DNA of 64,000 bases from Thermoanaerobaculia bacterium (GCA_030431255.1 JAUIJL010000004.1:434001-498000); one strand, 5' to 3'; numbered from the stretch's first letter, positions 1 to 9,071 are shown. A program made the numbers and translations. Notes: generated by a model from the sequence alone, not told the origin.

Positions 1-1045
1 CGGCTCCTTTGCGCCAAAAGCCGAACACTTCCATGTATACGGTTCGGCCGGTCTCGGCGTGGACGAAGACGAAATCCGGCACCAACACTCCCTCACCTCC
101 GAGGTCCACCAGCTCACCGTCGGTGGAGACGCTCCACGGGCTGTCGAGCTTCTCGAATTGCTCGGGAAACCACTCCAGCTCCTCGGGCTGCCATTGACCG
201 CTGAGCTTGGTGTGGGAGCGCAGGCCTTTTTCGGCGCTGAGGCGGAATTTGCACGGGCGACGCTTGGGGCCCCATTGCAGCGATGCCTCCAACGACCAAT
301 CGTCGAAGTGCAAGAGGGTGGGCAAGAACGACGCCATGCGCACGCCGTATTTGCCGCTCGCTTTGAACAGCGAGATCGGGCCGTCTAGCACGATCCGCCA
401 ACCGCCCTCGGGGGTGCGGTTGACCCGATGCATGAGCTGGAAGAATTTGATCTTGCGGAAAAGCTCGCGATGTTTTTTCGGTTGCTCCGACCCGACCTCG
501 ATCTCGAGCTCCGTGGCCCGCAAAAGCACCCCCTGGGCCAACGCGACGTTGTAGCGGCGCACCAACCACTCCGGGCCGCAGGGTCGCCACCGCGTCAGCA
601 CCTGCTCGGACTTGAGGTCCGCGTAGAGGCCTGCCTCCAGCTCGTCGCCCTCCACCTCCAACTTGGCAGCGGCCTCGGAGAGCACCGACTTGCGATCGAA
701 GGCGAAGGGACCCGCGTCTTCTTCGAGGGGTCGACGATAGGCCTCGGCGGCGGTGGCGAAGAGCACGTCGCGCAGCTCGTCCGCGGGTTTGACCGACGAT
801 GCCTCGAAGTCACAGCGATCGAAAAGCAGCTTGGCCAGCGCCCGATGCAGCATGAAATCCGTGTCGGCCCCCAAGATCTCACCCAGCTCGTCTTCCAGCT
901 CGTGACGGGCACGTCCTTCATAGGTCCTGAAGGCTTCGATCAAGCTTTCAGCCAAGGTCAGGATCTCGGGATCCCGATCACTGACGTACCAGGGCCGGAC
1001 CTCTTTTTTGATGATGCGGGCCCGCACCAAATCCGCGGTCAGCAC
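1..1045 (-). CDS. DUF790 / Bax1-like nuclease (3' end beyond window)
   Basis: The minus strand is open from a GTG at 1045 to the window edge (348 codons, no stop), so the C-terminus is missing. The start reads VLTADLVRARIIKKEVRP, which fits the DUF790 N-terminus; an in-frame TAG lies 30 bases upstream of the GTG and no ATG lies between. Other family-like blocks are RRYNVALAQGVLLRA, the GKYGVRMASFLPTLL segment and, near the edge, a nuclease-like VPDFVFV ... VYMEVFGFWRK region where the Asp and Glu could be metal ligands. In archaea this family (Bax1) is the nuclease partner of the XPB helicase in DNA repair. No XPB gene lies inside the window; a downstream partner would be beyond position 1. 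It follows the cyclic-nucleotide-sensor gene by 86 bases and probably shares its transcript. The family call is from memory of motifs, with moderate certainty. Confidence 0.72.
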   Translation of the reverse strand, partial: MLTADLVRARIIKKEVRPWYVSDRDPEILTLAESLIEAFRTYEGRARHELEDELGEILGADTDFMLHRALAKLLFDRCDFEASSVKPADELRDVLFATAAEAYRRPLEEDAGPFAFDRKSVLSEAAAKLEVEGDELEAGLYADLKSEQVLTRWRPCGPEWLVRRYNVALAQGVLLRATELEIEVGSEQPKKHRELFRKIKFFQLMHRVNRTPEGGWRIVLDGPISLFKASGKYGVRMASFLPTLLHFDDWSLEASLQWGPKRRPCKFRLSAEKGLRSHTKLSGQWQPEELEWFPEQFEKLDSPWSVSTDGELVDLGGEGVLVPDFVFVHAETGRTVYMEVFGFWRKGA

Positions 1046-1131
1046 GGCGGCTCGCAGCTCTGAGGTTGGGGATGGCGGATCATGAGCAGAAGACTACCGC
1101 ACTGCCATCGATCTTCAGCGAATAGACGAGC

Positions 1132-1938
1132 CTAAGAGAGCGCGTCCATCTTCTGAGCCATACGTTCCACCTGCTCGCGGATTTGGGGATGCAGGGTGGC
1201 CAAGCGCTCGAAAAGGGCGGGATCCATTTCCAACAGCTCGCAGGGCTCCGCGGCGGTCACCGTAAAGCGGCGGGGACCCCGTCGAAGGACCGAATCGATG
1301 CCGAAGAAATCGCCGCCGTGAAGCATGCGGATTTGGTGACAGCGTCCCTGATCGTCGGCTTGGTAAACCCGAGCCGAGCCGTTGGCCAGAACGTATAACC
1401 CGCCACCACGCTCTCCGGCGGAGTAGATGATCGCCCCTGGATGTTTGACCAACAACCGAAGCTCACCGAAGACCGACTCCAGCTCTTGCTCGGAAAGCTC
1501 GCTGAGCAAGGGGGACCAGTGAAAATCGTCCCGGCTTTCCGCTTCTTCAACCCAATCGGTGAGCACGATCTCGGAAGTGGTGAAGGCTGCACCCGTATCG
1601 CGATCCGCGGAGGAAGCGTCACCGCCGGCTCCCTTGAGCACCGCCAGTTGGTCGTCAACCGGCGTTTGGGGCGCCATGCGTCGCACCTTCTTGAGCAACG
1701 CCAGGCTGCGGGCCACAAACCCACCTTCCGCCAGCTCGTCCACCAGCTCCAAGAGCAGCTCTACGGCACGATCCACTTGATCGTCGAGCTCCAGGACTTC
1801 CGCGAGGCGCTGACGCAGATAAACGCTGGTGGGCTCGTCGGCGAGACGTTTTTCCAGCTCTCGGATTGCTTTCGGATAGTGGCCCTGGGCCACGGCATCT
1901 TCGACGGCATCCCGTCGACCACTCAAAAAATTCAACAT
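1132..1938 (-). CDS. TPR-like / cyclic-nucleotide-binding-domain protein
   Basis: A 268-aa soluble protein. Residues 10-110 look like a short helical repeat (RAVELLLELVDELAEGGF, then SLALLKKVRRMAPQTP). Residues about 150-255 form a Crp/CAP-type cyclic-nucleotide-binding domain: the strand GLYVLANGSARVYQ, a GGDFFGID turn equivalent to the phosphate-binding cassette, and a closing helical segment. There is no DNA-binding helix-turn-helix and no membrane segment, so it looks like a stand-alone sensor that works through protein contact. The cassette GGDFFGID...RRGPRRFTVTA resembles the family's GE..GE/RRTATVVA pattern, but ligand binding is not assured. The ATG has AGGAG about 9 bases upstream. 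It lies 39 bases after the transglutaminase gene and 86 before the DUF790 gene, so a three-gene operon is likely. Confidence 0.85.
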   Translation of the reverse strand: MLNFLSGRRDAVEDAVAQGHYPKAIRELEKRLADEPTSVYLRQRLAEVLELDDQVDRAVELLLELVDELAEGGFVARSLALLKKVRRMAPQTPVDDQLAVLKGAGGDASSADRDTGAAFTTSEIVLTDWVEEAESRDDFHWSPLLSELSEQELESVFGELRLLVKHPGAIIYSAGERGGGLYVLANGSARVYQADDQGRCHQIRMLHGGDFFGIDSVLRRGPRRFTVTAAEPCELLEMDPALFERLATLHPQIREQVERMAQKMDALS

Positions 1939-1977
1939 CGACCATCTCCTGCACCGGGGGCGTGGGCAGAGATTAGC

Positions 1978-3678
1978 TCAATCGGAATCATCCTCGTAAC
2001 CCAAATCTTCGATTCGGATGGCGACTCGACCGATCAACGGTCCGGTGGACGCCAAATCCACCAGAGCTGAGCTGCCGTCTTGTAGGGCGGAAACTCCTAG
2101 GGTGATGTGCGCCGCGTCGAAGACGACACCGCCCGGCAGGGTGGCGTCCAGGTCCACCCACCGGCCTTCCAGCCAGGCTTGGGTCCACATGTGGTAAGCG
2201 AATAAGCTCTCGTGGTCGGCAAAGGACTCCGCGTAGATCAGACCGGCCGCTACCCGCGACGGAATACCCTCGGCCCGCAGCAGAGCGGCCAACAACATGG
2301 CGTGCTCGGTGCAATCCCCGGCCCCGGTGGCGGCCGCTTCCGAAGCGGTCGCCAAAATGGAGTCGAGGTTCTTCTCGGTCAGATGTTTGCCGACGAAGGA
2401 TTGCAGAGCCTCGGCTCGCCCTTCCTGGGTGTTTGCGGCCCAGTCGTCGCTTTTCTGAAGTCGCTCCAAGAGGCGACGAATCTCGGGATCGTCGTGACGC
2501 AAATAATCCGTGGATTCGAGAAAAATAGCCGCATCGGCCAATGAGCCGCCGTTTCCGGAATGGGTCGACCCTGAGGCCGCCGGGCTCTCCAAATCGACCC
2601 AGACGCGGACGCCGCCGTCCACGGTCTCCGAACGCTGCACGGCGGTCTGGGGCAGCTCCGGCGCCTCTCCGTCAAGGCTCAGCAGATACTGAGCCCGTCG
2701 CAGATTCCGAGGCCGCTCAATCGCCCGATCGGGAAATACGAAGCTGGGCACCAAAAGCTCCGGCGCTTCGGCCTGGGCCGGGTCCGCTCCCAATACCGCC
2801 TGCTCGCTGCTCAGGACCACGGTCATCTCCGCGCCCATCATCGGCGTCACGCTGCGCAGCTGCACGCCGTCGGCATCGATGTCCACGATGGTTTGCACCG
2901 AGGGGGCGTAGCTCGGCGTATGACGCCACCGGCTGACCTCCCGAGCCTCGCCATTCATGACGATTTCGGCCCGATGCTCCACCAAGGTCCAGGTGGTGGT
3001 GATCGGTTGCAGACCCAAGGCGGGGTCCATGGATCGGACCTTGAACGAAATGGGCTCGTCGGTCGCGGGATCGAATCCCTTCAGGGCCTTGAGGCGGGCT
3101 TCGACCTCTTTAGCAGCGGCGAACGGGGTCAGCCATTGCCCTTCCGGTGGATCGACCCGACGCTCGCCGGCGCCGGTGGTCACCAACACGCCATCTTGCT
3201 CAAACGTGAAGGTGGTCTTGGTCGGCACGGAGCCGAGCCGTTGCTCCGAGATCGCAAGCAGGGGTCGATGGTCCAGGGTTTCCTCAAATCGCCCCTGCAT
3301 CTGCATGGTCTGGGCGGCACCACCCCGTTTCAGCTCGAGGCGTAGCTCGGTTTCGGTGATCAACCGATCCACTTGCTCGATTTCCCGGGTGACCATCCAA
3401 CCCGCCGGCGCATCCGCGATGAGCACTTGATACCAAAGCTCGTCTTGCTCTGGTGCGGCCTTCTCGAGCTCGGCGCTCGCCGACGTAGAGCCGGCCGCAG
3501 CGCTAGGGCCGGCCAGGGCGCCGGTCACCAAGGTAAAGCTCACCGCGGCGCTTAGGCTCACAACCCGGAAAAAGCAGGCCTTGAGAGCGGGTCGTTTCGG
3601 ATGGTCGGGGCGAGTCGACGGCTTGTCGGAATGGTGCTCGGGGCCGCCGGGAAATTTTTTTCTGCGATTCGGAAACAT
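1978..3678 (-). CDS. secreted transglutaminase-like domain protein
   Basis: 566 aa with a basic start (FPNRRKKFPGG), a hydrophobic stretch at about residues 35-60 (SLSAAVSFTLVTGALAG) and an Ala-rich cleavage region, so it is probably exported or membrane-anchored. The C-terminal part carries a transglutaminase core: Cys456 in GAGDCTEHAMLLAALLR, His496 in AYHMWTQAW and Asp511 in WVDLDAT, the usual Cys-His-Asp order. The middle 350 residues are beta-rich with no family I recognise. Bacterial proteins of this type act as cysteine proteases or peptidoglycan/protein crosslinkers; the substrate cannot be told. It is first in a probable operon with the cyclic-nucleotide-sensor and DUF790 genes. The start chosen is the ATG just after a weak purine-rich AAAGGGCAGAAG. 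Confidence 0.82.
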   Translation of the reverse strand: MFPNRRKKFPGGPEHHSDKPSTRPDHPKRPALKACFFRVVSLSAAVSFTLVTGALAGPSAAAGSTSASAELEKAAPEQDELWYQVLIADAPAGWMVTREIEQVDRLITETELRLELKRGGAAQTMQMQGRFEETLDHRPLLAISEQRLGSVPTKTTFTFEQDGVLVTTGAGERRVDPPEGQWLTPFAAAKEVEARLKALKGFDPATDEPISFKVRSMDPALGLQPITTTWTLVEHRAEIVMNGEAREVSRWRHTPSYAPSVQTIVDIDADGVQLRSVTPMMGAEMTVVLSSEQAVLGADPAQAEAPELLVPSFVFPDRAIERPRNLRRAQYLLSLDGEAPELPQTAVQRSETVDGGVRVWVDLESPAASGSTHSGNGGSLADAAIFLESTDYLRHDDPEIRRLLERLQKSDDWAANTQEGRAEALQSFVGKHLTEKNLDSILATASEAAATGAGDCTEHAMLLAALLRAEGIPSRVAAGLIYAESFADHESLFAYHMWTQAWLEGRWVDLDATLPGGVVFDAAHITLGVSALQDGSSALVDLASTGPLIGRVAIRIEDLGYEDDSD

Positions 3679-3727
3679 CTTCTGCCCTTTTGCCGTAGAT
3701 GATGGTGAGCTTCTTCTTCTCCATCAA

Positions 3728-3753
3728 CCCCTGAGATCCGGCAATCTCAGGGG
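3728..3753 (+). terminator. perfect 10-bp hairpin followed by T-tract (terminator-like)
   Basis: CCCCTGAGAT pairs with ATCTCAGGGG around a 6-base loop and is followed on the plus strand by TCTTTTA. The T-tract is on the plus strand, yet the genes on both sides (TonB receptor and transglutaminase) run on the minus strand. In the minus direction the stem ends in TTGATGG, without a U-run. It may still limit readthrough between the two minus genes, or stop antisense transcription. Confidence 0.5.
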
Positions 3754-3787
3754 TCTTTTATTTGCCCGGAATCAGGAAGGACGGAAT

Positions 3788-5962
3788 CTATCGCGACGGT
3801 CGCCAGGACACACCCACACCGACCGATCGCCCCGGCGCGGCCGAGGTCTTGTCGTCGGCGGAGGAAAAGTAGGTCTCGTCCAATAGATTCTTTGCCCGCA
3901 CCGTCAGGCTTACCGAGGTGGAGAGGTCGTAGGACAGGGACGCCGACACCACATTGGCCGAGGAAATTGCGACTTCCCCGCCACCCGGATCGTCCTTGGC
4001 AGCTCGATACTGCCACTGCACTTTGCCGCCGAATCGCTCGCCGGAATAACGCAATCCGAGCTGCAACCGATCCGGTGAGATGTCGGCCAGTGGATCGCCG
4101 GTTTCCGACTCGCCATCGATCACATGGCCGGAGGCTTCGAGCAACCACTGATCCGAGAGCTGGTAGAAGCCCTCGATCTCGAAACCTTCGATAGAGCCCG
4201 AGGTCAAATTCACGAAGGTGAGCACGTCGTCCTCGATTTCGATCCGCTCGATGTAGTCGTCGATTTCCAAATGGAATACCTGGGCGGCGAGGAAAGCCCG
4301 CTCACCGAACCAGCGCAGGCCCAGATCGACGTTGGTGGATCGTTCGGCCTCGAGGTCCGGATTGCCGACCGTGCCGCCACGACCCGTGGTTCCGGTAAAG
4401 AAGCGCTCACTAAGATTGGGAAAGCGTAGGCCCGTGCCCAAATTGGCGGTCAGCTCGAATCCCGAGCCCACCGGGCGGACGAAACCCAAGAACCCGGTCC
4501 ACGCGGTGTCGTCACGAGCGGGAGCGCTACCGTTTTGTTGCTCTTGCCAAGTCAGCCGAGCACCCGCCTGGAGCGACGCCGCACCCCACGACCATCGTAA
4601 GGAGCCGTAAGCCGAAAGCTCGTCTTGGCCGGCATCGTCGAGGGTCCTGAGAAGGGTGATTTCGTCGGCGGAGGCATCGTCTGAAAACCGCCGTTCGAGC
4701 TCGTCGGCGGTCACCCCACGACGGCCGAAATAGTCGGCCCCGGCGAGCACATGGGCGCCGCTGCCCAGATCCCACTCCCGCTGAGCGTTGGCGCCGAGGT
4801 CGAAGGCTTCGTTCTCCACCACGTTGAGACGGCTTCCGATCCTCAAGGTCTCGGTGATCAGGCTGTTGGGATGCACAAAGGCGTGAGCGGACCAACCCGC
4901 GTCGTCGCGCACGCCCACCTTGACCAGCAGATGCTCTTCTTCGGGATATTCGGTGATCCGGCTATCGGGGAAATCCGTGTTCGGCTTGCCGATGTCGTCA
5001 CCGAGCGACGGCATCACCAACACTTCCCAGGTGCGACCGGCGCGCTCCCAGGTCTTGCGCACCGCCGCGGAAATCTGAGTGAAATGGGTGTCTTGGGGCG
5101 AGCCGTCGCTGACGTCGTCGTTGCCGGCATCCCGACGGGCGATGCCGATCGACCAGCCGTCTTGTCCCCAGCCCACGGTCTGCACGTTCTCGTCACCGAA
5201 GCTATTCCAGGCCAGGTCCACCTCGAGCCGCTCGAATTCCTTGGGGAAGACTTGCACCACGCCGCCGAGGGCCCCTGATCCGTAATACGTAGAGGCCGGG
5301 CCGCGCAACACCTCGACCGCTCCCATCAAGGTGGGATCCACAAAGGAGGTCGCGACCCCGGCCCGCCGCTCACCGACGATTTGCATACCCGAGATCAGCG
5401 TCATGACCCGGTGACGGGACACGCCACGGACGGAATAGACCTGAAAAAGCCCGGGCTGGCCGTTCTCAGCAACGCCCGCAACCCCTTCTACCATCTCCGC
5501 CAACGAGCTAGGAGCATAGGCTTTGTCCTCGAGCCGAATTTCGGTCGAAGCCACGGTTTCGGGAGCAAAGGCATCCCCGGAAGAACGCCCGGCGGTGACA
5601 TCGATGCGCTCGAAAATCTCCTGTTTGGCGGTGAGCTGAATGTGGACCCCGCCCGATTCGGCTTCGCTGTCTGTCGTCGCTGGAACGGTGATCGACTCCG
5701 CCTGGAATCGGGGATGGGTCACCAACAGCAAACAAGGTCGCCGGCAGCCGTCGAGCGCGAACCGCCCCTTGGCGTCGGTATAGACCTCCAGGCCTTGATC
5801 GGGTGCCGATACCCGAGCCTGCTCAACGACTCGACCGTCCACGGTCTGAATTTGGCCGACGATCGCCTTCGCCGCCGACTCTGCCGGCGTCGCTTCCGCA
5901 CACAGCACAGCGGCCAACAGGAACCCGCAGACCCAGCTGTGCCGTCCCGCAAATCGACTCAT
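3788..5962 (-). CDS. TonB-dependent outer membrane receptor
   Basis: 724 aa. It starts with a signal peptide (MSRFAGRHSWVCGFLLAAVL, Ala-rich cleavage zone near 25-33), followed by a carboxypeptidase-regulatory-like beta domain (KAIVGQIQTVDGRVVEQARV; residues about 33-110), a plug domain (LRGPASTYYGSGALGGVVQV) and a long 22-strand-type barrel with many aromatic/charged alternations (NLGTGLRFPNLSERFF, AKNLLDETYFSSADDK). Such proteins import siderophores, vitamin B12, oligosaccharides or peptides across the outer membrane using TonB. The ligand is not evident. The frame stays open for 145 codons upstream, but the signal peptide and a GAAGGTGAAGAT ribosome site place the start at 5962. No TonB/ExbBD genes are nearby. 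Its 5' region carries an 18-bp palindrome that may be an operator. Confidence 0.93.
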   Translation of the reverse strand: MSRFAGRHSWVCGFLLAAVLCAEATPAESAAKAIVGQIQTVDGRVVEQARVSAPDQGLEVYTDAKGRFALDGCRRPCLLLVTHPRFQAESITVPATTDSEAESGGVHIQLTAKQEIFERIDVTAGRSSGDAFAPETVASTEIRLEDKAYAPSSLAEMVEGVAGVAENGQPGLFQVYSVRGVSRHRVMTLISGMQIVGERRAGVATSFVDPTLMGAVEVLRGPASTYYGSGALGGVVQVFPKEFERLEVDLAWNSFGDENVQTVGWGQDGWSIGIARRDAGNDDVSDGSPQDTHFTQISAAVRKTWERAGRTWEVLVMPSLGDDIGKPNTDFPDSRITEYPEEEHLLVKVGVRDDAGWSAHAFVHPNSLITETLRIGSRLNVVENEAFDLGANAQREWDLGSGAHVLAGADYFGRRGVTADELERRFSDDASADEITLLRTLDDAGQDELSAYGSLRWSWGAASLQAGARLTWQEQQNGSAPARDDTAWTGFLGFVRPVGSGFELTANLGTGLRFPNLSERFFTGTTGRGGTVGNPDLEAERSTNVDLGLRWFGERAFLAAQVFHLEIDDYIERIEIEDDVLTFVNLTSGSIEGFEIEGFYQLSDQWLLEASGHVIDGESETGDPLADISPDRLQLGLRYSGERFGGKVQWQYRAAKDDPGGGEVAISSANVVSASLSYDLSTSVSLTVRAKNLLDETYFSSADDKTSAAPGRSVGVGVSWRPSR

Positions 5963-6417
5963 ATCTTCACCTTCTGCATCTTCAATCTCGGTCTCGAATA
6001 TCGCTATCGGTGGGCCGATCGAGGAAGCCGATGGGAGGTGTCTCAACGGGGAATCGATCGTCGGTGCGGTCGGTTGAAGCTCCAGACCCTGGGAGCGAGG
6101 TCCCACGAGGTAGAGCCCACGAGTGAAGGCCCGTATCTCGCCGGCCAAGGATGTCAGATTCCGCAACAGTGCCCAAGGTCGGCGGGACGAGTGCCGGATT
6201 TTGCGGGAGCGTTGGACACCAATTCTCTTCTCAACCGACCGGTCGGTTGGTTTATATTTCTGTCGAAATCGTTCGTAATGTTCGCCGTAAGCTACCGCCC
6301 ATAAGTTGGTCGACAGCCTTGATGACCAGGCTAGGTCGGAAGAGCAAAGCGTTGAATAGACACAGCTTCTGAGGTCGAGCCTGTTTTGATATTTCATATT
6401 TCCTCCAGGAGCTTCTT
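5963..6417. other. 455-bp divergent intergenic region
   Basis: This gap separates the TonB-receptor gene (minus) from the small unknown gene at 6418 (plus). It holds a perfect 18-bp palindrome at 6232-6249 with a TATAAA hexamer beside it on the minus strand. Apart from the in-frame upstream extension of the receptor ORF, which I do not accept as coding, I see no gene in it. Confidence 0.7.
6232..6256 (-). promoter_or_regulatory. 18-bp perfect palindrome over a putative promoter start (candidate operator)
   Basis: CAACCGACCGGTCGGTTG (6232-6249) is its own reverse complement. On the minus strand a TATAAA (-10-like, 6256-6251) sits two bases upstream of it, so a transcript toward the TonB receptor would start inside the palindrome. 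The size and GC-rich symmetry resemble operators of TetR-family repressors. The regulator is not in the window, and the -35 (ATTACG) is poor. Confidence 0.5.
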
Positions 6418-6723
6418 ATGCCCGTTATCTCGACCGCAGCACCACCGATGCTGACCAACTTGTCACATCCTGCTTTGGGATCCACGCGCCTTCTGAAGCT
6501 CGGAAACATCAAGCTAGAGGTTCAAACCGAGGTCGAGCGCGGCGCCAGCCTAGTCACTTGTGTATTCGCCCGAGGACGGGTGATCGCTCGCCGAATCCTG
6601 CCGCTCCCTAAAATGACGACCGTGGACCTCCATATTCTCAACGCGGCCATCAAATCGGAGCAAAAAGAAATTGTCGGCGACGTGATCAATCGCATTCAGA
6701 AGCGGTGCCAATCCGTCGGCTGA
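6418..6723 (+). CDS. small protein of unknown function
   Basis: 101 aa, unrecognised. The ATG has a good ribosome site (CCAGGAG, 6 bases away). Residues 22-62 look like alternating beta strands (RLLKLGNIKLEVQTEVERG, LVTCVFARGRVIARRILPLP). Residues 70-98 look like one amphipathic helix (LHILNAAIKSEQKEIVGDVI). There is no signal peptide, membrane segment or Cys pair. It is transcribed divergently from the TonB receptor across a 455-base gap and converges on the helicase gene 30 bases away. A compact beta-sheet-plus-helix fold suggests a small binding or adaptor domain, but I assign no function. Confidence 0.7.
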   Translation: MPVISTAAPPMLTNLSHPALGSTRLLKLGNIKLEVQTEVERGASLVTCVFARGRVIARRILPLPKMTTVDLHILNAAIKSEQKEIVGDVINRIQKRCQSVG

Positions 6724-6753
6724 CGGTGGGAGGGAAGCGGGATCAGCCGTGAG

Positions 6754-8817
6754 TCAGCTGAAGTAGTCCTGGATTCTCTGCAGCTGCTCGTCGTCGTCGG
6801 GGCTGTCGCCGTCGCTCAGCTCCGGGAGATCTTGTCCGGGGGCGTAAACCTGCTCGTTCACCAACTTGCTGAAACCGTCGATGTCCAATAACAACGGGCT
6901 CACCTCCCCCACCTCGTAGGATTGGGATCGAGTCGTGATTTCCTCGGGTTTCATTAAATACAGCTGCTGGCGGGCGCGGGTCACCGCCACGTAGAGCAGG
7001 CGGCGCTCCTCTTCGTATTCGTCGTCGTTACCGAGGGCGTTATAAGACGGAAAACGCCCGGCGTTCAGCTGCAAGATGAAGACCGTATGCCACTCCAAGC
7101 CCTTGGCGGAATGGACGGTCGACAACGTGAGCAGCTCGTCCTCGTTGTCGTCTTGGGGCCGACCGCGGGAAAAGTCCGGCGGATCGATGGCAAGGTCGCT
7201 CAAGAAACGCTCGATATCGTCGTATCGCTCGCTGATCACCGACAGGGCTTCGAGATCTCTTTCCCGTTGAGCGGCATCGTCGAATTTTCGCGCCATCCAT
7301 ACGCCGTATTGCTTGACCACCCGCTCCATGCGGGCGGAAAGGTGAATCTGCACGTCACCCGCCGTCGGCAGCAGCTCGGAGAGGGCCTTCAAATCCGGAC
7401 CGTATTTCTTCGACGTCAGCTTGGGCTGCACCAGAACTTGAGGATCCCCACCCCGCTCGATCACGTGGGCGGCAATCGATCGGGCGGTTTTGGGCCCCAC
7501 CCCTTCGAAGAGCTGCAAGACCCGAAACCACGCCGCCGCGTCAAAAGGGTTCACCGCCAATTTGAGAATCGCGCACACATCCTTGACGTGGGCCGCTTCG
7601 ACGAAACGGATTCCACCGAATTTCCGAAACGGGATATTCCGGTTTTGCAGCTCCAGCTCCAGGGAGTTGCTGTGCCATGCCGCCCTGGAAAGCACCGCGA
7701 TTTGGGAAAGGGGCACCCCTTCCTCCCGCAGCTTGAGCACCTTCTTACAAACCAGCTCCGCTTGGGCAAAATCGTCCGGCACGCGCATGAAGACGGGTAG
7801 GTCGTCTCCGGGGATCTCGCTGAACAATTTTTTCTCGAACTTCTCTTTGGCGGGCTCCAGGACCGCGTTGCCCAAATTGAGGATGGGCCGGGTGCTTCGA
7901 TAGTTCTGCTCCAGGAGAATCGTCTGGCAGCCGGGAAAAATCTTGGGAAAATCCAAGATATTGCGAAAGCTCGCACCGCGAAAGGAGTAGATGCTCTGAG
8001 CGTCGTCGCCCACGACCAATATATTGCGATGCACCGATGCCAGTAGCGCGGAGATATGGGCCTGCAATCGATTGGTATCTTGGTATTCGTCCACCAATAC
8101 GTGACGATAGTGGCTGGCCAACGCTTTGCGGACATCACCGTGTTGCACCAACAAATCCCGCAAATGAACCAACAGATCGTCGTAATCCATGACGTTCTGC
8201 TCTTGTTTGCGGCGCTGGAAACGGCCCTGAAGATCGATGATGCCGTCGAGATCCTCGGTGAAGTGGGGCAGCTCTTGCTCGAGCAGATCGCGAATCGGCC
8301 GTTGGGTATTGACATGCTTGGACAACAGATTGACCAACGTGTCGGCACGGGGGAAACGGCGTTTAGATCGATCAAAGCCGGCTTCGGAGCGCAGCACGCC
8401 CATCAAGTCCACGGCGTCGGATCGATCGAGAATCGTAAAACGGTTATGAAAGTCCAACCGCTCGGCATATCGACGCAACACCAAGTTGGCAAAGGAATGG
8501 TAAGTGCCACCGGCGACCCGTCGGCAACGGTCGTCCAACAAACCGGCGGCGCGACGCAACATTTCCTGGGACGCGCGACGGGTGAAGGTCAGCAGAAGGA
8601 TCGATTCTGGACGCACTCCTTGACGCACCAAATGGGCGACCCGATGCACGAGGGCTCGGGTTTTGCCCGTGCCCGCACCGGCGATCACCAAATGGGGCCC
8701 GCCCTCTGATCTCACAGCCCGCAGCTGGGCTTCGTTCAGGGAGCTCTCCATGCGCTGATCGAAATCCGGATCCCTGGAGCCGGACTGGGAATCGCTTGTG
8801 GGCGTGTCGTTCGTCAT
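6754..8817 (-). CDS. UvrD/PcrA-type superfamily 1A DNA helicase
   Basis: 687 aa ATP-dependent 3'-5' DNA helicase of the UvrD/Rep/PcrA group. Visible motifs: Q-motif region LNEAQLRAVRS, Walker A GAGTGKT (47-53), Ia LTFTRRASQEML, Walker B/II VDEYQDTN, III VVGDDAQSIYSFRGA, IV LEQNYRST, V LSTVHSAKGLEW and VI LLYVAVTRARQQLYL. The order is complete. The C-terminus ends in an acidic tail and IQDYFS, without a long Tudor-like extension, so it is slightly shorter than typical UvrD (about 720). The roles of such enzymes are repair, replication-fork restart and removal of bound proteins. It is a single gene, convergent with the small gene at 6418, with 254 bp to the divergent PhnP-like gene. Confidence 0.94.
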   Translation of the reverse strand: MTNDTPTSDSQSGSRDPDFDQRMESSLNEAQLRAVRSEGGPHLVIAGAGTGKTRALVHRVAHLVRQGVRPESILLLTFTRRASQEMLRRAAGLLDDRCRRVAGGTYHSFANLVLRRYAERLDFHNRFTILDRSDAVDLMGVLRSEAGFDRSKRRFPRADTLVNLLSKHVNTQRPIRDLLEQELPHFTEDLDGIIDLQGRFQRRKQEQNVMDYDDLLVHLRDLLVQHGDVRKALASHYRHVLVDEYQDTNRLQAHISALLASVHRNILVVGDDAQSIYSFRGASFRNILDFPKIFPGCQTILLEQNYRSTRPILNLGNAVLEPAKEKFEKKLFSEIPGDDLPVFMRVPDDFAQAELVCKKVLKLREEGVPLSQIAVLSRAAWHSNSLELELQNRNIPFRKFGGIRFVEAAHVKDVCAILKLAVNPFDAAAWFRVLQLFEGVGPKTARSIAAHVIERGGDPQVLVQPKLTSKKYGPDLKALSELLPTAGDVQIHLSARMERVVKQYGVWMARKFDDAAQRERDLEALSVISERYDDIERFLSDLAIDPPDFSRGRPQDDNEDELLTLSTVHSAKGLEWHTVFILQLNAGRFPSYNALGNDDEYEEERRLLYVAVTRARQQLYLMKPEEITTRSQSYEVGEVSPLLLDIDGFSKLVNEQVYAPGQDLPELSDGDSPDDDEQLQRIQDYFS

Positions 8818-9071
8818 CTCTTCGACTCTACCGACTTTGCCGCCTGGATCCCACCCTGTTGATTTCTTGCCATGGCCTTCCCGGCCCTTTAGAAACCGGA
8901 AATTTCTATGGTAGACAGAAATGTGTCAAAATCTTTTGCATAGGTAGGCGAGCAGACTCCACCGATTCCTTTCACTTGCCCAACCTTTTCGAGTCGCCCG
9001 ACGCACCGTCCGCCGGACATGTCGGGTGTCGACTTTCAAGACTTGGACAATGACTTGGACGATCAGGTCCG

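Noticed and set aside
6333-6345. AGGTCGGAAGAGC resembles the Illumina adapter start AGATCGGAAGAGC and its translation gives a YSTLCSSDL string like known adapter artefacts.
   Set aside because: One mismatch in 13 and the following bases do not match the adapter; by chance such a 13-mer with one mismatch is not rare in 64 kb, and the flanks read smoothly.
5963-6397. 145-codon in-frame extension upstream of the TonB receptor.
   Set aside because: A signal peptide begins at 5962 with a ribosome site; the extension has no family features and contains the promoter-like palindrome.
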